64,000 nt of DNA from CAVPXC01 sp963709505 (GTDB lineage Bacteria > Chloroflexota > Anaerolineae > JAAEKA01): NCBI GenBank assembly GCA_963709505.1, contig CAVPXC010000008.1, forward strand, positions 53,087 to 117,086, given 5' to 3'. The first letter of the stretch is position 1, and each line of letters starts with the position of its first letter. Shown here in pieces: positions 19,845-28,217 of this stretch. A model generated the notes under the pieces. It was not told the origin of the DNA, searched no databases, and worked only from the letters and a program-made list of their open reading frames with translations. The translations under genes and the position numbers were made by a program.

Positions 19845-20093
19845 GTGACTGACCCGCACTCCGCCAGTAGAGCACCTTTCCGCTTTGATCCGGTTGATAT
19901 CGATCAGGTGCGTTTGCTCTTGAGCTTGCAGCCAGGAGAGCGGATTCGCGTCATGTTGGATGCTCAGGCATTGGCCAAAGGGCTGGTCATGGGGCGTCTG
20001 CGCCGGCTAAATCCAGAGCTGTCGCCGAACGAGCTGGGCTTCAAGTTCATCGAGGAGATCGAACGTGGCAAGCAAACCACGCCCGGACCTTAG
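19845..20093 (+). CDS. Small protein of unknown function, partner of nucleotidyltransferase
   Basis: 82 aa from a GTG at 19845 (an in-frame TTG at 19833 is the alternative). Not recognised. The sequence is charged and helical (VDIDQVRLLLSLQPGERIRV, RLRRLNPELSPNELGFKFIE), without membrane segments or Cys. The last 29 bases overlap the next gene, encoding a nucleotidyltransferase-fold protein, so the two are surely cotranscribed. The layout, a small first protein and a nucleotidyltransferase second, is that of a toxin-antitoxin-type pair, but this is inference. Confidence 0.55.
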   Translation: MTDPHSASRAPFRFDPVDIDQVRLLLSLQPGERIRVMLDAQALAKGLVMGRLRRLNPELSPNELGFKFIEEIERGKQTTPGP

Positions 20094-20703
20094 CCTTTTT
20101 GTGGACATTCTTCACACGTTGGAGGAGATTGGCGCGCCTTACGTCATTATTGGCGCCTTTGCTGGGATAGTCTATGGCATCAATCGCACGACCTACGATA
20201 TCGACATCGTCGTCGACCTCACGGAGGAGGACGTGAGCCGTCTCGTGGCTCACTATCCGCCGCCGCGCTACTACGCTGACCCGGAGCAGATGCGCAGCTC
20301 TCTGCGCCAGGGGATCATGTTCAACATCATCGACGGTTCCCGCGGCGAGAAAGCCGACCTGATGCCGGTGACCAGGCGTCCTGAGTATCGGCATGTGCTC
20401 GCCAATCGGGTACGTCAGCCGATCGTCGTGCCGGGAGCCGCGCCGTTTGACGCATGGTGTGCTCGGTCGGAAGACGTGATCATTGGCAAGCTCAAGGCCT
20501 GGGCGGAAAGCGGACACCGCCGGCACGAAACAGACATCTATGAGATGCTGGTGTTTCACTATCTGAGCTCGGACCCGTCTGCCTGGATCGACTTTGGGGC
20601 GGTGGATCTGGCAGCGTCACAACTGGGCAGTGAAGTGGTCAGGCTCTGGGATCAAGCAACGCAAGCAGCCCATGTGGAAGCCGAGCGTCAAGGCCGCCGT
20701 TGA
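20065..20703 (+). CDS. Nucleotidyltransferase-fold protein (AbiEii/DUF6036-like)
   Basis: 212 aa from a GTG at 20065. The N-terminal region holds the minimal nucleotidyltransferase pattern: PYVIIGAFAGIVYGINRTTY followed by DIDIVVDL, where the DxD pair would bind metal, and the preceding glycine is GA rather than GG. A later KADLMPVT supplies a third acidic residue, and EDVIIGKLKAWAESG is characteristic of the AbiEii/DUF6036-type families. Members include toxins that transfer nucleotides to tRNA, but many are uncharacterised. Overlaps the upstream small gene by 29 bases. Confidence 0.75.
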   Translation: MASKPRPDLSLFVDILHTLEEIGAPYVIIGAFAGIVYGINRTTYDIDIVVDLTEEDVSRLVAHYPPPRYYADPEQMRSSLRQGIMFNIIDGSRGEKADLMPVTRRPEYRHVLANRVRQPIVVPGAAPFDAWCARSEDVIIGKLKAWAESGHRRHETDIYEMLVFHYLSSDPSAWIDFGAVDLAASQLGSEVVRLWDQATQAAHVEAERQGRR

Positions 20704-20911
20704 GCACCGGCTTGCTGTGCCAGGACTAGCTCAATTTGACCCCGACGATCCCGTTGTCCGACGGCCCGTGGTGTTACCGGGCGGATAGCCGGAGGCTGTT
20801 GCCAGGCGGCGCGCTCACCGAAGGCGGCAGCGTGTTTGCCTGGCTTCGCCAGACCTTGCGGTTGGGTGAAAGTGCACAGTCAAGATATCGTCAGTCGAAG
20901 CTACCACCCGC

Positions 20912-20943
20912 GACCTCCGAGGTCGCAGAAGACCTCGGAGGTC
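20912..20943. repeat. Perfect 13-bp hairpin in front of gnd
   Basis: GACCTCCGAGGTC, 6-base loop, GACCTCGGAGGTC. It ends 32 bases before the gnd ATG and lies in its leader. The rest of the 271-base gap shows nothing clear. Confidence 0.65.
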
Positions 20944-20975
20944 TGTCCGAAGATAACCTAAAGGAGCATTCATCC

Positions 20976-22446
20976 ATGACTACACCCATTGCCGACATCG
21001 GCCTCATCGGCTTGGCCGTAATGGGCCAGAACCTGGTTTTGAACATGAACGACCACGGCTTTGTCGTGGCTGTCTACAACCGCACCGTGTCCAAGGTAGG
21101 CGAGTTTCTCGCGCATGAGGCCAAGGGCACAAGCGTCGTCGGCGCCCATTCGATCGAGGAACTGGCGGGCCTGCTGAAGCGGCCTCGCCGGGTCATGTTG
21201 ATGGTCAAGGCCGGCTCGGCGGTTGATGATTTCATCGAACTGCTGATTCCACACCTGGAGCCGGGCGATATCATCATCGACGGCGGCAACTCCAACTACG
21301 AGGACTCGATCCGCCGTACCAGCTATCTCGAGTTCAAAGGGCTTCCTCTTCATTGGAACGGGCGTCTCGGGTGGCGAGGAGGGCGCGCGCAATGGTCCTT
21401 CGATCATGCCGGGTGGATCGCCTGCGGCCTGGCCCGCCGTCCGGCCTGTCTTTCAAGCAATCGCCGCCAAAGTGCCTGAAGGCGACCCCAACGGCGCGCC
21501 GTGCTGCGATTGGGTCGGCGAAAACGGGGCCGGCCATTTCGTCAAGATGGTGCACAACGGCATCGAGTACGGCGATATTCAGATCATCGCCGAGGCCTAC
21601 CAGCTCATGCAGGAGGGCCTGGGCTTGAGCAACGATGCGATGAGCGCCATCTTCGACGAGTGGAATCGCGGCAAGCTCGAGTCCTACCTGATCGAGATCA
21701 CGCGCGACATCCTGGCCTACAAGAACGAGGATGGCGAGGCCGTCATCGACCAGATACTTGACAGCGCCGGGCAGAAGGGCACGGGTAAGTGGACGGCGAC
21801 CAGCGCCTTGGAAATGGGTATTCCACTGACCCTCATCGGCGAGGCGGTGTTTGCCCGTTTTCTGTCGGCTCTCAAAGAAGAGCGGGTGGCAGCTTCACAG
21901 GTGCTCGGCGGTCCGGGTGGACGGTTTACGGGTGATAAGACCTCCTTTGTCGACGATCTCTGTGAGGCCGTCTATGCAGCTAAGATCATCTCCTACGCCC
22001 AGGGCTACATGCTGATGCGTGCAGCGGCCCAGCAGTACGGCTGGACGCTGAACTATGGCGGGGTGGCGCTGATGTGGCGCGGTGGCTGCATCATCCGCTC
22101 GGCCTTCCTGGGCAAGATCGGAGACGCCTATGCCGCCGACCTGCAGCTGCAGAATTTGCTCTTGGCGCCATACTTTGCGCAGGCGGTGGAAGACGCTCAA
22201 GCCGCCTGGCGTCGCACGGTGGCGCGCGCCGTCGAGCTGGGCATCCCGGTGCCGGCCCTGTCCAGCGCGCTGGCCTTTTTCGATGGATACCGCCGCGAGC
22301 GGCTGCCGGCCAACCTGACCCAAGCCCAGCGAGACTACTTCGGCGCCCACACCTACGAGCGCGTCGACCGACTGCGCGGGGAGTTCTTCCACACCAACTG
22401 GACAGGGACTGGCGGCGCGGTGACGGCAAGTACATACCAGGCATGA
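20976..22446 (+). CDS. gnd: 6-phosphogluconate dehydrogenase (decarboxylating), one frameshift
   Basis: About 489 aa when a single extra base near 21345 is removed. Oxidises 6-phosphogluconate to ribulose-5-phosphate and CO2 with NADP, in the pentose phosphate pathway. Evidence: NADP-binding GLIGLAVMGQNLVLNMNDHG and VYNRTVSKV, DIIIDGGNSNYEDSIRR, SGGEEGARNGPSIMPGG across the frame break, catalytic-Lys helix GHFVKMVHNGIEYGDIQ, and the C-terminal tail YFGAHTYERVD followed by FFHTNWTG. The two halves fit together without gap, so the frameshift is probably a sequencing error. Start ATG follows AAAGGAG. Confidence 0.95.
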
Positions 22447-22535
22447 GGAGGCCGGTGATCTTGCCAAGTGGTTTCATGCGAGATAGAATTGATTGACGAT
22501 ATGAAGTGGGTGTTGCAGATCAAGGAGATGATTTT

Positions 22536-22775
22536 GTGAAGTTCTACAATTTCGAGATTGTGGTGGAAAAAGAACCCGAAGACGAAGGATACCTGGCCTA
22601 CACTCCGACCCTACCCGGTTGTTTCAGCAACGGCCGCACTGTGGAAGAAGCTCGACGTAACATCCGTGAAGCTATCCAGCAGCATTTGGCTGTACTGAGG
22701 GAGCATAATCGTCCGATCCCTCAAAACGAGAACCTGGTGTACGTCGAAGCCCTGTCTGTGGGATTGCCGGCATGA
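22536..22775 (+). CDS. hicB: HicB-family antitoxin
   Basis: 79 aa from the GTG at 22536, preceded by AAGGAG. The fold-defining pattern is FEIVVEKEPEDEGYLAYTP, LPGCFSNGRTVEEARRNIRE and AIQQHLAVLREHNRPIP. HicB antitoxins bind the HicA RNase and repress their own operon, usually through a C-terminal DNA-binding motif that is short here. It overlaps hicA (ATGA), so the module is in the less common order hicB then hicA. Confidence 0.88.
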   Translation: MKFYNFEIVVEKEPEDEGYLAYTPTLPGCFSNGRTVEEARRNIREAIQQHLAVLREHNRPIPQNENLVYVEALSVGLPA

Positions 22776-22999
22776 CGCGCATGCCCCAAATTACGGCTCT
22801 GCACATGGTGCGTTTTCTAAAGGCGCAGGGCTTTGTGGAGGAGCGCCAGAGCGGTAGTCACCTCACTTTATGGCACGAAGGGCGTCAGGTGGCCGTAACC
22901 GTTCCCATACATACGGGTGCAGACCTTGGTCGCGGTTTGGCAGTCCGCATCCTCAAAGACGCAGGTTTCACAGTCGATGACTACTTGAGGCTAAAATAG
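22772..22999 (+). CDS. hicA: HicA-family mRNA interferase toxin
   Basis: 75 aa double-stranded-RNA-binding-like fold. ALHMVRFLKAQGFVEERQSG is followed by SHLTLWHEGRQVAVTVPIH, which carries the catalytic His in SGSH, and by ILKDAGFTVDDYLRL. HicA cleaves mRNA independently of ribosomes and is neutralised by HicB. Start overlaps the hicB stop. Both proteins look intact. Confidence 0.88.
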   Translation: MTRMPQITALHMVRFLKAQGFVEERQSGSHLTLWHEGRQVAVTVPIHTGADLGRGLAVRILKDAGFTVDDYLRLK

Positions 23000-23005
23000 A
23001 CCCTC

Positions 23006-23563
23006 ATGCAGCCCTGGAAAACGCTAGAGCGACGCACCATTCTACACCACAGCAAGTACCTGACCGTCGAGGAGCACTCCGTCGAGCTGCCTGACGGCCG
23101 GGTGATTCCTGATTGGCCGTGGATCATCACGCCGGACTACGTCAACGTGGTCGCGGTGACCATGGACGGCCGCTGGCTGTGCTTTCGGCAGACGAAGTAC
23201 GCTGTCGAGGGTGTCTCCTTGGCGCCGGTTGGCGGCTACCTGGAGCCGGGCGAAGATCCGCTGCTGGGCGCGCAGCGGGAGTTGTTCGAGGAAACCGGCT
23301 ACGAAGCGCCGGACTGGATCGATCTCGGCCACTTTGTCGTCGGCGCCAATCGCGGCATCGCTATCGCCAACCTGTTTCTAGCTCGTAAAGCCTTTCGAGT
23401 CGCTGAGCCGGACGCCGACGACCTGGAAGAGATGGAGTTGCTACTGCTTGACCGTGCGGAGGTCGAGGCGGCCCTGAAGGCAGGCGAGTTCAAGGTGTTG
23501 GCCTGGGCAACATGTGTTGCTCTTGCATTGCTTGACACGAGCGAGGCAAACTATGTCAGATAA
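23006..23563 (+). CDS. Nudix hydrolase (ADP-ribose pyrophosphatase-like)
   Basis: 185 aa. The N-terminal ERRTILHHSKYLTVEEHSVE and the complete Nudix box GGYLEPGEDPLLGAQRELFE followed by ETGY match the ADP-sugar pyrophosphatase group, which hydrolyses ADP-ribose or similar compounds to AMP and a sugar phosphate. The Gly-rich segment VVGANRGIAIANLFLA follows. It begins 6 bases after hicA, and its last codons overlap the start of ssnA, so it is part of a run of co-directional genes. Confidence 0.85.
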   Translation: MQPWKTLERRTILHHSKYLTVEEHSVELPDGRVIPDWPWIITPDYVNVVAVTMDGRWLCFRQTKYAVEGVSLAPVGGYLEPGEDPLLGAQRELFEETGYEAPDWIDLGHFVVGANRGIAIANLFLARKAFRVAEPDADDLEEMELLLLDRAEVEAALKAGEFKVLAWATCVALALLDTSEANYVR

Positions 23564-24914
23564 ACCACTGATCATCCACAACGCACTTGTCTGCACCTTC
23601 GGCGAGGCCAACCAGGTCGTCGAGGACGGCGCCGTGCTGGTTGAAAACGGCCAGGTGACGGCGGTCGGCAAGGCAGCCGATCTACTTGCGCAGTATCCTG
23701 AGGCCGTAGGCGAGAATGCCGGCGGCAAGCTGTTGATGCCGGGCAACATCTGCTCGCACACGCATTTCTACGGAGCGTTCGCTCGCGGGCTGTACATTCC
23801 TGGCCCGCCGCCCAAGGACTTTACCGAGATCCTGCACCGCCTGTGGTGGACGCTCGACCGGGCGCTGGACGACGACGGCGTGCTATATAGCGCGCTGGTC
23901 TGCCTGGTGGACGCCATCCGCAACGGCACCACGACGCTGGTCGACCATCACGCCAGCCCCGCCGAGATCGACGGCAGTCTGGACATCATCGCCGGCGCGG
24001 TCGAGGCGGCCGGGCTGCGGGCTGCCCTGTGCTACGAAGTCACGGATCGCAATGGTCCCGAAGGCGCGCGGGCCAGCATCGACGAGAATGTGCGGTTCAT
24101 CAAGAAGACGCGTTCACACCCTTCGCCGCTGCTGGCCGCCACGTTCGGCTTGCACGCCTCGCTCAGCCTCAGCGACGAGACGTTGGCCGCCTGTGTAGCC
24201 GAGGCCGAGGCGTTGGGCGATACCGGCTTCCACGTCCACGCCGCCGAGGGTCCCGCCGACCAGGAGGACAGCCTTGCAAAATACGGTCTGCGCACGATCG
24301 ACCGCCTGCGCAGCCGCGGCATTCTCGGTAAACGCACGATCGTGGCCCACGTCACGGCGATCGATGCCTGGGAGATGGCCGCGCTGCGCGAGACCGGCAC
24401 GTGGGTCACCCACCAGCCGCGCAGCAACATGAACAACGCCGTCGGCGTGGCCGACGTGCCGGCCATGCTGCGGGGCGGGATGCCGGTCCTTCTGGGCAAC
24501 GACGGCTTCTCCAACGACATGTTTGTCGAGATGAAGACCGCCTATTTATTACACAAAGCCTGGCGCAACGACCCGCGGGCAATGCCCGGTGATCAGGTCA
24601 TCGGCATGGCCTACGGTAACAACGCCGCATTAGCCCGCCAGTTCTTTGCGCAACCTCTCGGGGAGATCAGCCCCGGCTCGGCAGCCGACCTGATCCTCCT
24701 CGACTACCAACCGACCACACCGCTTAGCGCCGCCAACTTGCCCTGGCACATTCTATTCGGCGTCAGCGGCAGCCACGTCACCCACACCATGGTAGCAGGC
24801 CGCTGGCTGATGAAGAACCGCGAGCTGCTCACCCTGGACGAGGCCGCCATCACCGCTCAGAGCCGCAAGGTTGCTGCGCAGACATGGGAGCGCTTTTGGG
24901 AATTCAGTGGATAA
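23553..24914 (+). CDS. ssnA: SsnA-like amidohydrolase
   Basis: 453 aa metal-dependent amidohydrolase of the SsnA/chlorohydrolase type. The metal ligands are visible: CSHTHFYGAFARGLY (HxH), FHVHAAEG, IVAHVTAID and LLGNDGFSNDMF (Asp). LHRLWWTLDRALDDDGVLYS and RSNMNNAVGVADV are close to SsnA of E. coli. SsnA is encoded with purine and selenium-dependent hydroxylase genes in some bacteria, but its substrate is not settled; an aromatic or purine-type deamination is the family expectation. Start at 23553 lies inside the end of the preceding Nudix gene. Confidence 0.85.
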   Translation: MSDKPLIIHNALVCTFGEANQVVEDGAVLVENGQVTAVGKAADLLAQYPEAVGENAGGKLLMPGNICSHTHFYGAFARGLYIPGPPPKDFTEILHRLWWTLDRALDDDGVLYSALVCLVDAIRNGTTTLVDHHASPAEIDGSLDIIAGAVEAAGLRAALCYEVTDRNGPEGARASIDENVRFIKKTRSHPSPLLAATFGLHASLSLSDETLAACVAEAEALGDTGFHVHAAEGPADQEDSLAKYGLRTIDRLRSRGILGKRTIVAHVTAIDAWEMAALRETGTWVTHQPRSNMNNAVGVADVPAMLRGGMPVLLGNDGFSNDMFVEMKTAYLLHKAWRNDPRAMPGDQVIGMAYGNNAALARQFFAQPLGEISPGSAADLILLDYQPTTPLSAANLPWHILFGVSGSHVTHTMVAGRWLMKNRELLTLDEAAITAQSRKVAAQTWERFWEFSG

Positions 24915-24922
24915 GGATGCGG

Positions 24923-24958
24923 AAATGCGGGATTGCGCAATTCCGCAATCCCGCATTT
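24923..24958. repeat. 15-bp hairpin before the aldo/keto reductase gene
   Basis: AAATGCGGGATTGCG, 6-base loop, then the exact complement. It occupies most of the gap after ssnA and ends 16 bases before the next ATG. Confidence 0.7.
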
Positions 24959-24974
24959 GTAGCCAAAGGCCTTT

Positions 24975-25928
24975 ATGAGCACACAAATACTTGTAGATCG
25001 AATTTCTCTCGGCGCCACCGGCATCCAAATCAGCCCGATGGGCATCGGCACGTGGGCTTGGGGTGACACGTGGTTTTGGCAATATGGCAAGGGCGGCTAT
25101 TCCGACGCCGACCTCGACGCGGCGTATCAGGCCAGCCTCGCCTATGGCATCTCTTTTTTTGACACCGCCGAGATGTACGGCAGAGGCCGGTCGGAGCGGC
25201 TGCTGGGCCAGTTTGCCCGCAAGGCCGGCTGGCCAGTGGTGATCACCACGAAGTTCTTTCCGTTGCCCTGGCGCGTCAGCAAGGGCCAGTTGTCGCACGC
25301 CTTGCACCACAGCCTGGACCGGCTCGGCCTGGAGAGCGTCGATCTCTATCAAATGCACTGGCCCTTCCCGCCTTTATCCGTCGACACCTGGATGGACGCG
25401 ATGGCCGATGCGGTCCATGCAGGTCTGATACGTGCGGTTGGGGTGTCCAACTACAACGCCGAGCAGACCCGCCGAGCCTATGACGCGCTGGCCAGACGCG
25501 GCGTGCCGTTGGCTTCCAACCAGGTCGATTATTCGCTGTTACAGCGTAAGCCGGAGACCAACGGGCTGTTGGCACTATGCCAGCAGTTGAACGTCACCTT
25601 GATTGCTTACAGCCCGCTGGCCCAGGGCCTGCTCACCGGCAAGTACACTCCACAGAACCCGCCGCCCGGCCTGCGCGGCCGGCGCTACGGCGGAATCTTG
25701 GCCGGGATCCAACCCCTCACCAGTTTGCTGCGCGAGATCGGCCAGACGCACGGCGGCAAGACCCCTGCCCAGGTGGCGCTCAACTGGACGATCAGCAAGG
25801 GGACAGTGCCGATTCCCGGCGCCAAAAATGCCCGTCAGGCTATCGACAATGCCGGCGCGCTCGGCTGGCGGCTGGCCGATGCTGAGGTCGCGGCGCTGGA
25901 TGCCGCCAGCGCCCGGGTGGGTAAATGA
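24975..25928 (+). CDS. Aldo/keto reductase
   Basis: 317 aa TIM-barrel NADPH oxidoreductase. Catalytic tetrad: Asp and Tyr in FFDTAEMYGRGRSERLLG, Lys in VVITTKFFPLPWR, and a His in LYQMHWPFPP. The C-terminal cofactor signature GTVPIPGAKNARQAIDNAGA is present. It reduces carbonyl substrates to alcohols in the cytosol; specificity is not predictable. It overlaps the next gene by 4 bases (ATGA), so they are cotranscribed. Confidence 0.92.
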   Translation: MSTQILVDRISLGATGIQISPMGIGTWAWGDTWFWQYGKGGYSDADLDAAYQASLAYGISFFDTAEMYGRGRSERLLGQFARKAGWPVVITTKFFPLPWRVSKGQLSHALHHSLDRLGLESVDLYQMHWPFPPLSVDTWMDAMADAVHAGLIRAVGVSNYNAEQTRRAYDALARRGVPLASNQVDYSLLQRKPETNGLLALCQQLNVTLIAYSPLAQGLLTGKYTPQNPPPGLRGRRYGGILAGIQPLTSLLREIGQTHGGKTPAQVALNWTISKGTVPIPGAKNARQAIDNAGALGWRLADAEVAALDAASARVGK

Positions 25929-26983
25929 CCGAGCGGCAAACACCAGCGAGCTTGCGACAACCGGGCATCGTAGTGCTTTTCGGCTCCGGTGAGACGTCCG
26001 CCAGCGGTCAGAAGGCCTTCGACTGGCTGTTTCGCCATCTGCAGCAGCCTTTGCGTGTGGCCGTGCTTGAGACCCCCGCCGGCTTCGAGCTGAACTCGGA
26101 CCGCGTCGCCGGCCGCATCGGCGATTTTCTGTGCGACCGCTTGCAGAACTACCGGCCGGAGGTCACGCTCGTGCCGGCCCGGCAGCGCGGCACGTCTTTT
26201 AGCCCCGATTCACCCGAAATCGTCGCCCCCCTGTTGACCAGCAACGTGCTCTTCCTCGGTCCGGGCAGCCCAACTTATGCCGTGCGGCAGTTGCGCGACA
26301 CCCTGGCCTGGCACACGTTGCAGGCACGACACCGCCTGGGAGCCGCCCTGGCGCTGGCCAGCGCGGCTACGCTCGCGGTCGGCTGTCTTACCCTGCCGGT
26401 GTACGAGATCTACAAAGTCGGCGAGGACCTGCATTGGAAGCAGGGTTTGGATTTGTTTGGCCCATTTGGGCTGCCACTGGTGATTCTGCCGCACTGGAAC
26501 AACAACGACGGCGGCGACGAGCTGGACACCAGCCGCTGTTTCATGGGGCGGGCGCGTTTCGATCCTTTATTCGCCATGTTGCCTGCTGACGTCACTCTCC
26601 TGGGCCTTGATGAGCACACCGCGCTCGCCATGGACTTTGCGACGGCTCGATGCCGGGTGATGGGACGCGGCGGCGTGACCGTGCTACGCAACGGTGCAGC
26701 CCAGGTTTTCGCCCACGGCCATACCTTCCCGCTGGCGGAGCTGGGACCGTATCGGCTTCCTGAGCCGCAGGCCGGCATTCCGGAGTCGGTGTGGCGGCAA
26801 GTCACGACCGAGCCGGCCGATCCTGCCGAGCCAGCGGCCGAGGTGCGCAGGTTGGCTGCGCTGCGTCAGGCCGCCCGCGAGAGCCGGGATTGGGCAGCCG
26901 CGGATGCCTTGCGCGACCAGATTGAAGCGCTCGGCTGGCTGGTGCAGGACACGCCCAGCGGGCCGCAGCTGGCCGCGGCCTAA
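25925..26983 (+). CDS. Peptidase E/cyanophycinase-like protein with CysRS-type C-terminal domain
   Basis: 352 aa. Residues 1-290 have the class I glutamine-amidotransferase-like fold of the S51/cyanophycinase group: GIVVLFGSGETSASGQKAF, RVAVLETPAGFELNS, LFLGPGSPTYAVRQLRDT and ALALASAATLAVG, where the nucleophile elbow holds Ser. The last ~40 residues (VRRLAALRQAARESRDWAAA then DALRDQIEALGW) copy the C-terminal helix pair of cysteinyl-tRNA synthetase. This combination is known in databases as a conserved architecture but its role is undefined. Peptidase or hydrolase activity is possible, not shown. Confidence 0.75.
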   Translation: MTERQTPASLRQPGIVVLFGSGETSASGQKAFDWLFRHLQQPLRVAVLETPAGFELNSDRVAGRIGDFLCDRLQNYRPEVTLVPARQRGTSFSPDSPEIVAPLLTSNVLFLGPGSPTYAVRQLRDTLAWHTLQARHRLGAALALASAATLAVGCLTLPVYEIYKVGEDLHWKQGLDLFGPFGLPLVILPHWNNNDGGDELDTSRCFMGRARFDPLFAMLPADVTLLGLDEHTALAMDFATARCRVMGRGGVTVLRNGAAQVFAHGHTFPLAELGPYRLPEPQAGIPESVWRQVTTEPADPAEPAAEVRRLAALRQAARESRDWAAADALRDQIEALGWLVQDTPSGPQLAAA

Positions 26984-26986
26984 TCG

Positions 26987-27058
26987 TAGGGGCAGGTCTT
27001 GCACCTGCCCTGATGTGTCATCGCATTCGCCTCGGGCAGGTGCAAGACCTGCCCCTGC
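26987..27058. repeat. Inverted pair of GGGCAGGTGCAAGACCTGCCC repeats
   Basis: Copy one (GGGGCAGGTCTTGCACCTGC) starts at 26989, its inverted partner ends at 27056; each copy is itself a hairpin. The same unit occurs at 11567-11587. It lies between the peptidase-like gene and DUF427, ending 40 bases before the next ATG. Confidence 0.7.
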
Positions 27059-27097
27059 GTGTGGGTTTCAAGGATACCTATTCAAGGAGCATTCGGT

Positions 27098-27591
27098 ATG
27101 CGACCGCAGCCTTTGCCGCCTGGCCCCGGCCAGGAGTCGGTGTGGGACTATCCTCGCCCGCCTCGGGTTGAGAATACAGCGAAGCACATTCAGGTGATGT
27201 TCAACGGCGTCGTCATCGCCGATACCCGCCGCGCGGGCGGGTGCTGGAAACCAGCCATCCACCGATCTACTACATCCCGGCCGACGATATTCAAATGCAG
27301 TATCTCAAGCCCACGAGCCGCAGCTCGATGTGTGAGTGGAAGGGCTCTGCCTCTTACTACACTGTGAAGGTGGCCGGCAAGTCCGCACCGGACGCTGCCT
27401 GGACCTATCGCCGGCCGACGCCGGCCTTTGTCACCATCAAGGACTATGTTGCCTTTTATCCACAGCTGATGAACTCGTGCACCGTGGACGGTGAGCAGGT
27501 GACGCCGCAGCCTGGTGAGTTCTACGGCGGTTGGATCACCAGCGATGTGGTTGGCCCCTTCAAGGGCGAGCCGGGATCGTGGGGGTGGTAA
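27098..27591 (+). CDS. DUF427 domain protein, one frameshift
   Basis: About 164 codons. The ATG at 27098 follows CAAGGAG. The DUF427 pattern is clear: VENTAKHIQVMFNGVVIADT, then ETSHPPIYYIPADDIQMQYL, CEWKGSASYYTVKVAGK and AWTYRRPTPAFVTIKDYVAF. The frame breaks near 27235 (DTRRA then RVLETSHPP), a one-base indel in a run of G and C. DUF427 proteins are small soluble beta-rich proteins of unknown function, widespread in bacteria and fungi. Confidence 0.85.
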
Positions 27592-27791
27592 GCGCGATGG
27601 GTAGGTGACGAAGCCATGCTTGTTGCACGATTGAGCATGTGTTACAATGCGCTCACTGCCTGAACCATCGGAGTGACAGAGAATTAGCCCGCCGCAAGCC
27701 GCAGGGCTTCAGCCCTGGCGGAAAGGCGGGCTTTTCCCCGGCTTCCCGTGCCCGCAGCCCGGCACGGGCCAGGGTAGCCAGAGTCTCAGAC

Positions 27792-27820
27792 TTGCACGGT
27801 TGTCGAAATAGTTGTATAAT
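27792..27820 (+). promoter_or_regulatory. Promoter of tnpA
   Basis: TTGCAC, exactly 17 bases, TATAAT. The predicted start (about 27827) coincides with the tnpA ATG at 27828, so the mRNA may be leaderless. Confidence 0.65.
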
Positions 27821-27827
27821 GCAACAT

Positions 27828-28217
27828 ATGGAATACCAAAGAGACGAACACAGAGTACACCTAATCGTCTACCATCTCATCTGGTGCCCGAAGCGGCGCA
27901 AACCAGTATTGGTCGGAGAAGTAGTCAAGGATCTGCGATCTCTCATCGAGGCAAAGTGCGAAGAAAAGGGATGGGAGATTCTTGAGTTAGCTATCCAGCC
28001 AGACCATGTCCACTTGTTCCTGCGAGCTTGGCCCATCGATGCAGCGGCAGACATCGTGCAAGAATGCAAGGGCGCTACTTCGAGAGAGCTTCGGAAAAAG
28101 CACAAGCACCTGCAACGTTTGCCATCACTCTGGACTCGTTCCTACTTTGCCAGTACCGCAGGCAACGTAAGTAGCGAGACCATCCAGAAGTACATCGCTG
28201 CCCAATCCAAACTATGA
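27828..28217 (+). CDS. tnpA: IS200/IS605 transposase TnpA (HUH, Y1)
   Basis: 129 aa, a normal length. The HUH motif is PDHVHLFLRA, and the catalytic Tyr lies in ETIQKYIAAQ near the C-terminus. The N-terminal RDEHRVHLIVYHLIWCPKRR is typical. It excises and inserts the element as single-stranded DNA. The ATG at 27828 has no ribosome-binding site; an in-frame ATG at 27819 lies inside the -10 box. The coding sequence is intact, so the element may still move. Confidence 0.95.
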   Translation: MEYQRDEHRVHLIVYHLIWCPKRRKPVLVGEVVKDLRSLIEAKCEEKGWEILELAIQPDHVHLFLRAWPIDAAADIVQECKGATSRELRKKHKHLQRLPSLWTRSYFASTAGNVSSETIQKYIAAQSKL

